Positions 5,574 through 5,580 of a stretch of DNA of 5,580 nucleotides are shown here, piece by piece. The stretch lies in NCBI GenBank assembly GCA_934630975.1, contig CAKTXH010000128.1, positions 1 to 5,580 of the forward strand, given 5' to 3'. The position numbers and the translations under genes were made by a program. Every line of letters begins with the position of its first letter. The first letter of the stretch is position 1. This DNA is from an uncultured Clostridia bacterium. Lineage in GTDB: Bacteria > Bacillota > Clostridia > Christensenellales > Aristaeellaceae. The notes below the pieces were generated by a model. That model was not told where the DNA came from, did no database searches, and saw only the letters and a program-made list of their open reading frames with translations.

Positions 5574-5580
5574 GTGGTCT

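Larger units (their letters stand above)
5160..5580 (+). ncRNA. ole: OLE RNA (Ornate, Large, Extremophilic), 3' end beyond window
   Basis: This 421-nt stretch follows a strong promoter, has no credible protein gene, and is dense in short stems and purine-rich single-stranded boxes. Clear helices are 5344-5350/5357-5363, 5416-5420/5434-5438 with an inner stem, 5444-5447/5456-5459, 5505-5510/5536-5541 and 5542-5546/5569-5573. GGTGGT boxes occur at 5162 and 5375. OLE RNA is a roughly 600-nt non-coding RNA of Bacillota (alkaliphiles, thermophiles, anaerobes). Its gene lies in an ispA/folD/xse/nusB/dxs-type operon beside a DUF212 gene, exactly the context here. In Halalkalibacterium halodurans the RNA is abundant, forms a membrane ribonucleoprotein with OapA and other proteins, and its loss impairs tolerance of short-chain alcohols, cold and high magnesium. 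The start is placed from the promoter. If the usual length holds, about 180-200 nt lie past the window edge. RNase P RNA, tmRNA and group II introns were considered and do not fit. The identification is by context and general resemblance, not a model score. Confidence 0.85.

Overview
The window reads as a piece of a Bacillota chromosome, most likely class Clostridia. It is fairly GC-rich by eye, the start sites carry strong AGGAGG-type Shine-Dalgarno sequences, and the genes form a compressed housekeeping operon of the nusB-folD-xseA-xseB-ispA type. Everything supported is on the + strand. I cannot name a genus.

Positions 1-5087 hold a tight protein-coding operon. It contains the possible last codons of an upstream gene (1-21), nusB (25-429), a TsaD/Kae1-type ASKHA-fold paralogue (426-1382), folD (1444-2292), xseA (2282-3508), xseB (3486-3719), ispA (3706-4617) and a DUF212/divergent-PAP2 membrane protein (4638-5087). 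Four junctions overlap (4, 11, 23 and 14 nt), which points to translational coupling. The largest gap is 61 nt, before folD. The products serve antitermination, one-carbon folate metabolism, exonuclease VII and farnesyl diphosphate synthesis.

Positions 5088-5580 contain no credible protein gene. They contain a near-consensus sigma-A promoter (TTGAAA, 17 nt, TATAAT with an extended -10 TG; 5125-5153). A long, stem-rich and purine-box-rich RNA follows and runs off the right edge. The setting, directly beside ispA and a DUF212 gene in this operon, is that of OLE RNA (Ornate, Large, Extremophilic; about 600 nt). OLE RNA forms a membrane-associated ribonucleoprotein with OapA, and OapA belongs to the DUF212 family as far as I recall. 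I therefore call 5160-5580 the 5' two-thirds of an OLE RNA and 4638-5087 its likely OapA partner. This is the most interesting content of the window.

Taken together, the window links an isoprenoid and housekeeping operon to a separately promoted large structured RNA and the membrane protein that probably anchors it. The RNA call rests on context, structure and general resemblance. A covariance-model search would settle it.
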